From: Verrucomicrobiota bacterium
Lineage (GTDB): Bacteria > Verrucomicrobiota > Verrucomicrobiia > Limisphaerales > UBA1096
Reading direction: 5' to 3'
Length of the DNA stretch: 64,000 bases
NCBI GenBank assembly: GCA_030749225.1
Contig: JASMKO010000062.1
Coordinates: 1 to 64,000, forward strand
This document shows positions 58,565-64,000 of this stretch, one piece after another. The position numbers were made by a program, and so were the translations under genes. How positions within the stretch are numbered: the stretch's first letter is position 1; each line of letters starts with the position of its first letter. The notes under the pieces are model-generated. The model was given only the letters and a program-made list of their open reading frames with translations. It was not told where the DNA came from and searched no databases.

Positions 58565-61500
58565 ATGTTTCGTTTGTGGCCGATTTTGCTCACCGCAACC
58601 ATTGCTGCTTCAGCAAAGGAGCCGGGGTTGGTGCAGAAAGATTTCCTCGAGGAAATTCAGCCGCTTCTGCGTAAATACTGCTTTGATTGCCACGGGGAGA
58701 AAAAGTCGAAAGCCGGGATTCGCGTAGATTATATGGATGGCTCAGTGCCGGACAAGGAGGTGCGACATTGGGAGGTGATCCGTAAGCAGTTGACCGAGGA
58801 AGAGATGCCGCCGGAGGATGAGGTGCAGCCTAGCAAAGCGCAACGGGCGGCAATGGTGGCGTGGATTGACGAGGCGTTAATAATGACGCGCACGCGCGTC
58901 CGCCCAAAGAACGGCGGAACTCGGCGACTGACGGTGGCACAGTACCGCAACACGCTGCGGGATTTGCTGGGCATTGAAGAAGAACTCACGGGGGTGCTTC
59001 CACCAGACGGGATGTCGAAGGATGGGTTCGTGAACAACGGGCAGTCGATGCTGCTCTCACCGTTGTTATTGGAAAGTTATTTTGACATCGCGGAGAAAGC
59101 CCTGGATTTGGCTATCGTGAATGACACGTTAAAGCCGGAGATTCAGATGTTTCGAATGGAAATTGGCGAAGGGATCAACCCCAAGCCGTGTCCGGACAAA
59201 TTGATCCTCGGGGCCAACAGCCATTTGCTGCCTAACAATAGTTTTGTCGTGACCCAGCCGGTGCCAGACAAGTCGTTTGCGTTTTTACCCTTCAAGATGC
59301 GCAGACAGTGGAGGTTCAACGAGGGTTATCGGGGCAACGACACGGTGCGCGGCTGGCGAGAGTACGACAGTCTTTATCACGCGGTGTTTGCCTGTATGCG
59401 TGGCACGCCGGGGTATCCGCTAGGCAAGGCGTATCAGGTGGCAACCGACGGGTTGCTGTTACGGGAGGCTATCCCGAGCGCGGAGATGTGGCAGGTGGCG
59501 AGCACCTACGGGCCGCGCGCGAATTTCAAAATCTCGCTGCGAGAGTTGCCAAAACACGGCCGATTTCGCGTGCGTGTGGGGGCGGCCAAGTATGACGATG
59601 CTTTACTGTTGCAGCATGGTAGTTCGACCGCCGAACCATCTGAGACAGCGCTGACGGTGACCGGTTTGACCAAGCGGCAAACGGTGAACGTTCCGAAGGC
59701 CGGGATTTATCAGGTGGATGTGCATTTGCAGCCATCGCTTGGCCTAGCGGTCGTCGCGGACTCCTCGCGTTTGGACGAGAAACTCGTCGGCTTTTGGGGG
59801 CTGAACGGCAACGCGGACAGTTTGCCCAAGCACAAGGAACTCGCCGGTACGCTGGTGGGAGACGCAAAGTTTGTGAAGTCGCCGATCGGCAAAGATGGCC
59901 AAGCGGTCGCGCTGGATGGCAGCGATGATGCAGTGGTGGTTCCTCGCGATAAATTGATGGATGTGGGAACGGGCGAATTCACCGTGTCGGCTTGGATTCG
60001 ACCAACGCAACTCAGACAGGCTGGAATCGTGGTGCTTGGAGGATACGGTTGGACGCATGGTTGGGTGTTTGATATGCCAGACAATAAGGGTGTGCTCCGA
60101 TTGGAAACGTCGAACGCGATGAACCAGTCCAACGGCTCCGTGGCCTCCCGTCCGGGTGTCATCCGCGCAAACCAATGGCATCATGTCGCAGCTGTGGTGC
60201 GGCGCGGGGAAAACAATACCCAGCTGTATGTCAACGGCTACGAGGTGGGTGTCGGCACAATCCAGTCGTCGGACTTGGATAACCCGAAAGCCGATCTCAC
60301 CATCGGCCGTGTACCCGGTGCCCAGCAGTTCAAGGGCGAGATCGATGAGGTGCGATATTACAGTCGGGCGCTTGGCGTGGCTGAGTTGAAGGCGTTGCTG
60401 GAGCCGGGTCAGCGTTTCGTGAAGGCACCGCCGGTGAAAGAGGAGAATTTAAAACTGAGGGTTGGAGGGCGCGAGTTCGAGGCCAAGCGGCGTCAGGCTG
60501 CGTTCGCGGTGTTGCGTTTGCCGGAGGGCACAACGGAGTTAAGTGTGGGTCATGCGGGTGGAGGGGCGGCGCATAGTGCCGTATTGACGCCGGTTCCGGC
60601 TGAAAGCGACTTGGCCAAGCGCTTTGCGAAATTCGAAAAGCGTTCCCCGTGGCTCGGCGTGCACCTTGGCTTGCGGCGTGATTGCGGCAGTACGTTTTCG
60701 CCGGTGCAACAACCGGTGGAGGTGAAGGACACGACAGTGCGCGAGTATATATTTGAAGGAGCAATCAACAATTATCCAAGCGACGATGTGCAGGCGGAGA
60801 ACGACAATTACCTTGCGGGTGTGCGGGAAATTGGCGTGCGCAGCGAATACACCGACGGGCGCGAACGACCGAGGGTGCGGGTTCAATCGGTGGAGTTTGA
60901 GGGGCCATATTATGAAAGTTGGCCGCCGGCCACGCACCGGCGCATTTTCATCAACTCAGCCAATAAGGATCAGCCAGAGGTGTACGCGAGAGAGATTGTG
61001 CGGGAGTTTGCCGACCACGCGTTCCGCCGGCCCATCACCAACGCGGAGGAAACCTCATTGATGGCGGTGTGGAAGGAATCGTACGCCGACCAACCGAACT
61101 TCACCCAGAGCATTAAGGACACCCTGCTCATCGTGCTCACCTCACCACAGTTTCTGTTCCTCATCGAGAAGAGCGACACGCCGAAACCCGAGCTACTCAC
61201 CGAGCACGAGTTGGCCTCGAAGCTCTCGTACTTTCTCTGGAACACCGCACCGGATTTACGCCTGCGCCAATTTGCCAACAAGGGCAAGCTGCACTCGGTG
61301 CTGGACATGGAGATCACGCGAATGATTCACGATGAACGCTTCGGGCAGTTCGCCGACGAGTTTGCCTCGCAGTGGCTGAGCCTGGAGAAGTTCGATATAG
61401 TCGAGATGGATCGCAAGCGCTACCCGAACCTCACACGCGATGTGCGGCTGAACCTGCGCCGCGAACCGGTGGAGTTGCTAAAGCATCTCATACGCAAAAA

Positions 61501-62182
61501 CCTCCCCGCCCGCAACCTGGTACAGTCGGACTTCATCTTGGCCAACGAGGTCACCGCCAGTTACTACGAGCTTGGCGATCAAACCGAGCGCGGCTTCGAC
61601 TTCGCCCCCGTCGCACATCGTCGTGAACACCTCGGCGGCTTGCTGGCGCAGACGAGCATCCTCGCCGGGCTGTCCGATGGCCGCGAAGCCAACGCCGTGA
61701 AACGAGGCGCTTGGCTAGCGCGCAAGATCATAGCTGAGCCGCCCGCAGACCCACCGCCCAACGTGCCGGGCATTGAGGAGATCGATCCCAAGCTGCCACT
61801 GCGCGAACGCCTCGCGCTGCACCGTGACCACAAGGGCTGTACGAGTTGCCACGCCGGCATTGATCCGTGGGGATTGCCGCTGGAGCAGTTCGATGCGGGC
61901 GGCTTTTTCCGTGCAGATTACAAGGGCGCCGGCGCCAAGCTACCAGACGACACCGAGGTCGCCGATTACGTCGCCCTGCGCGCCTACCTCGCCGGCCCGC
62001 GGATGGATCGCGTCGCTTTTAGTGTTCTCAAGCACTTGGCCACCTACGCCACCGGCCGCACGCTCACCTATAACGAGCTTGTGTTTCTCGAAGAAAGGGG
62101 CCCTAATTTGCGGCGGAACGGATATCGGGTTCAGGATATGATCCGGTTCGTAATCCGCAGCGATATTTTTCTTACCAAGTAA
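58565..62182 (+). CDS. Planctomycete-type cytochrome c + DUF1587 + LamG-like + DUF1592/1588/1585 protein
   Basis: ORF 58517..62182; YCFDCHGEKKSKAGIRVDYMDG, LTVAQYRNTLRDLLGI, LamG-like FTVSAWIRPTQLRQAGIVVLGG...NQWHHVAAVVRRGENNTQLYVNG, CTSCHAGIDPWGLPLEQFD. Confidence 0.92.
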   Translation: MFRLWPILLTATIAASAKEPGLVQKDFLEEIQPLLRKYCFDCHGEKKSKAGIRVDYMDGSVPDKEVRHWEVIRKQLTEEEMPPEDEVQPSKAQRAAMVAWIDEALIMTRTRVRPKNGGTRRLTVAQYRNTLRDLLGIEEELTGVLPPDGMSKDGFVNNGQSMLLSPLLLESYFDIAEKALDLAIVNDTLKPEIQMFRMEIGEGINPKPCPDKLILGANSHLLPNNSFVVTQPVPDKSFAFLPFKMRRQWRFNEGYRGNDTVRGWREYDSLYHAVFACMRGTPGYPLGKAYQVATDGLLLREAIPSAEMWQVASTYGPRANFKISLRELPKHGRFRVRVGAAKYDDALLLQHGSSTAEPSETALTVTGLTKRQTVNVPKAGIYQVDVHLQPSLGLAVVADSSRLDEKLVGFWGLNGNADSLPKHKELAGTLVGDAKFVKSPIGKDGQAVALDGSDDAVVVPRDKLMDVGTGEFTVSAWIRPTQLRQAGIVVLGGYGWTHGWVFDMPDNKGVLRLETSNAMNQSNGSVASRPGVIRANQWHHVAAVVRRGENNTQLYVNGYEVGVGTIQSSDLDNPKADLTIGRVPGAQQFKGEIDEVRYYSRALGVAELKALLEPGQRFVKAPPVKEENLKLRVGGREFEAKRRQAAFAVLRLPEGTTELSVGHAGGGAAHSAVLTPVPAESDLAKRFAKFEKRSPWLGVHLGLRRDCGSTFSPVQQPVEVKDTTVREYIFEGAINNYPSDDVQAENDNYLAGVREIGVRSEYTDGRERPRVRVQSVEFEGPYYESWPPATHRRIFINSANKDQPEVYAREIVREFADHAFRRPITNAEETSLMAVWKESYADQPNFTQSIKDTLLIVLTSPQFLFLIEKSDTPKPELLTEHELASKLSYFLWNTAPDLRLRQFANKGKLHSVLDMEITRMIHDERFGQFADEFASQWLSLEKFDIVEMDRKRYPNLTRDVRLNLRREPVELLKHLIRKNLPARNLVQSDFILANEVTASYYELGDQTERGFDFAPVAHRREHLGGLLAQTSILAGLSDGREANAVKRGAWLARKIIAEPPADPPPNVPGIEEIDPKLPLRERLALHRDHKGCTSCHAGIDPWGLPLEQFDAGGFFRADYKGAGAKLPDDTEVADYVALRAYLAGPRMDRVAFSVLKHLATYATGRTLTYNELVFLEERGPNLRRNGYRVQDMIRFVIRSDIFLTK

Positions 62183-62185
62183 ACC

Positions 62186-63526
62186 ATGAGCCTAACGTTC
62201 AAACTCGATCGACGCGCGTTCCTGAAGGGCACGGCAGGGGCCACGCTGGCGTTGCCGGTGCTGGAGGCGATGGGCAAGGAGGTAGCCGAGGCCACGCCAC
62301 GCCGTTTCTGCGCGCTTTATACGGCCAACGGCATGTCGCTGCCGGACATCAACCACGGGATCGACGAGTGGAGCTGGTTCCCGCGCGCGGAGAAGGACGG
62401 CCAGTTTGTGTTCGGCAAATCGACCGAGGCGTTCGAGCCGTTCCGCAAGCAGCTCAGCTTCATGGGCGGCCTGCATCATCCAAACGGCCCGAAATCCGAC
62501 CCGCACGTATGCTCGGACATGTGGCTTACCGGTGCGCCGTTGCAGGATCCCAAGCGCGAAGTGTACAACAGCGTGGCGCTCGATCAGGTGGTAGCCAAGC
62601 ATACCAAGCAGTTTTGTCGGCAGCCGTCGCTCGTGATGTCTGTTGACGCCGGCGTCGGTTTCCTCTCGCGCACTGGCACCATCTCCTACAGCCTTACCGG
62701 CAAGCCGATTCCCGCGGAGAACAATCCGCGCCAGATTTTCAACCGCCTCTTCCGCGCCGATCACGCGTCCATGGAGGCCCAGCGCAAAAACCTCAAGCGC
62801 CGTATCAAGCTGGTCGACGCCGTGCTCGAGCAGGCCAAGTCGCTAAACCGGACCCTCGGCAAGTCTGACCGCGAGAAGATGGATCAATACCTCACCTCAC
62901 TCAATGAGGTGGAGGAGCGCCTGATCGCCTCCGAGAAGTGGATCGATATTCCGCTAAAGAAGCAGGACCACTCGCATCTCAACCTCGACACGCATTCCGA
63001 TGGCGATCCCGGCGAGTATTACCGCACCATGTTCGACCTTATCGCGCTGGCCTTTGATGCGGACATCACCCGCAGCGTCGCTTTCATGCTCAACCGCGAA
63101 GACGGCATGGGTATCAGCGACATGTTCCCCATCAAACTCGGCATCAACCGTACCCACCACAACCTTTCCCATGCGCAGGACAAGGACGGCCAGCTGAAGT
63201 TTGCCCAGTACGACCAGTTCCTCACCGAGCAACTCGTACACTTCTTCAAACGCCTGCAGGGCTACAAGGAGAACAAGGGCAACCTGCTTGACAACACCAT
63301 CGTGCTCTACGGCTCCGGCGCCAGCACCACGCACCTACCGGAGAACCTGCCCACCCTCGTCGCCGGTGGCGCCAACATGGGCCTCCAGCACAACCAATAC
63401 TGGCGCAACGGCAAAACCCAAATGTCCGATATCTTCCTCAGCATCCTCCACAGCTTGGGCGTGGAAGAGGAAAAATTCGCTGACAGCACGAAGACCGGTG
63501 CACGATCCGTCTTTACCGAGGCGTAA
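62186..63526 (+). CDS. DUF1552 protein
   Basis: [69 protein letters not shown]. Confidence 0.92.
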   Translation: MSLTFKLDRRAFLKGTAGATLALPVLEAMGKEVAEATPRRFCALYTANGMSLPDINHGIDEWSWFPRAEKDGQFVFGKSTEAFEPFRKQLSFMGGLHHPNGPKSDPHVCSDMWLTGAPLQDPKREVYNSVALDQVVAKHTKQFCRQPSLVMSVDAGVGFLSRTGTISYSLTGKPIPAENNPRQIFNRLFRADHASMEAQRKNLKRRIKLVDAVLEQAKSLNRTLGKSDREKMDQYLTSLNEVEERLIASEKWIDIPLKKQDHSHLNLDTHSDGDPGEYYRTMFDLIALAFDADITRSVAFMLNREDGMGISDMFPIKLGINRTHHNLSHAQDKDGQLKFAQYDQFLTEQLVHFFKRLQGYKENKGNLLDNTIVLYGSGASTTHLPENLPTLVAGGANMGLQHNQYWRNGKTQMSDIFLSILHSLGVEEEKFADSTKTGARSVFTEA

Positions 63527-63666
63527 ACAAAGGGAATAACACCGGGTTCTGTTTCCCGGAATGCCAATGAACTTCGCATATCGTCGTCCGTTTCGGTTGA
63601 GTGATCTGCACTGCTGTCCCCCTTCGGTGGCCTTGTGAATTTGAAGTGACAGGTGCATGACAAACC

Positions 63667-64000
63667 ATGGGCATCCTGTTACAAACCTCCAGACTGAAGT
63701 TGGCACGCAAAATCTCCAAACTGATATTTTTGTTCCTGTGCGGATGGGCAAACGCGGCAGAGCTGGACTTCGCGCTGGAAATCCGGTCGGTGTTGTCGGA
63801 TGCCTGCTACAAATGCCACGGCCCGGATACCAAGACGCGCAAGGCCGGTCTGCAACTGGATGACCGTTCGACTGCAATAAAATCCGGCGTCTTGACTGAC
63901 GGCGAAATGCTCCGTCGACTCACCACAAACGATCCGGACGACCGCATGCCACCGCCCGAGTCCAACCGAGTCCTGACCGCCGGAAACCGTGCCAAACTCA
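63667..64000 (+). CDS. Planctomycete-type cytochrome c-domain protein (N-terminus only, cut by right edge)
   Basis: Manual translation MGILLQTSRLKLARKISKLIFLFLCGWANAAELDFALEIRSVLSDACYKCHGPDTKTRKAGLQLDDRSTAI... (CxxCH), open to base 64000. Confidence 0.82.
   Translation, partial: MGILLQTSRLKLARKISKLIFLFLCGWANAAELDFALEIRSVLSDACYKCHGPDTKTRKAGLQLDDRSTAIKSGVLTDGEMLRRLTTNDPDDRMPPPESNRVLTAGNRAKL

Noticed and set aside
1324-60619. CTTGGCCAAG copies as a CRISPR, transposon or REP-type repeat
   Set aside because: Copies are short, not regularly spaced, mostly inside coding sequence in different frames and without common flanks; a HIP1-like iterated palindrome fits better

Overview
About 64 kb of a GC-rich bacterial chromosome. 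The gene content (Planctomycete-type cytochrome DUF1587/1592/1588/1585 proteins, DUF1552 proteins, four sulfatases, ASPIC/FG-GAP proteins, DUF1559-like pseudopilin) points to the PVC group, most likely Verrucomicrobiota. Recognisable core genes: uvrA, an rbs-like sugar ABC transporter, HPr-gatC-gatA-gatB, acs, mdh, deoC, apaG, queD and citrate synthase. There is also a LuxE/LuxC-like fatty-acid reductase pair with no luciferase genes nearby. No rRNA, convincing tRNA, CRISPR array or transposase was seen. The strongest unexplained signal is a highly iterated palindrome, CTTGGCCAAG (extended form CGCTTGGCCAAGCG). I count 27 exact copies by eye plus many one-mismatch variants. It occurs in all three reading frames (LAK, LGQ, WPS) and in intergenic DNA, so it appears to be a DNA-level element, comparable in type to cyanobacterial HIP1. 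Exact copies are absent from a ~12.6 kb stretch (44.4-57.0 kb) that includes a lower-GC sulfatase/cytochrome/cupredoxin block. A second non-coding signal is a regularly spaced TGTGAATA (DnaA-box-like) cluster next to a sigma70-like promoter at ~41.17-41.31 kb. All counts and coordinates come from manual reading and need computational confirmation.
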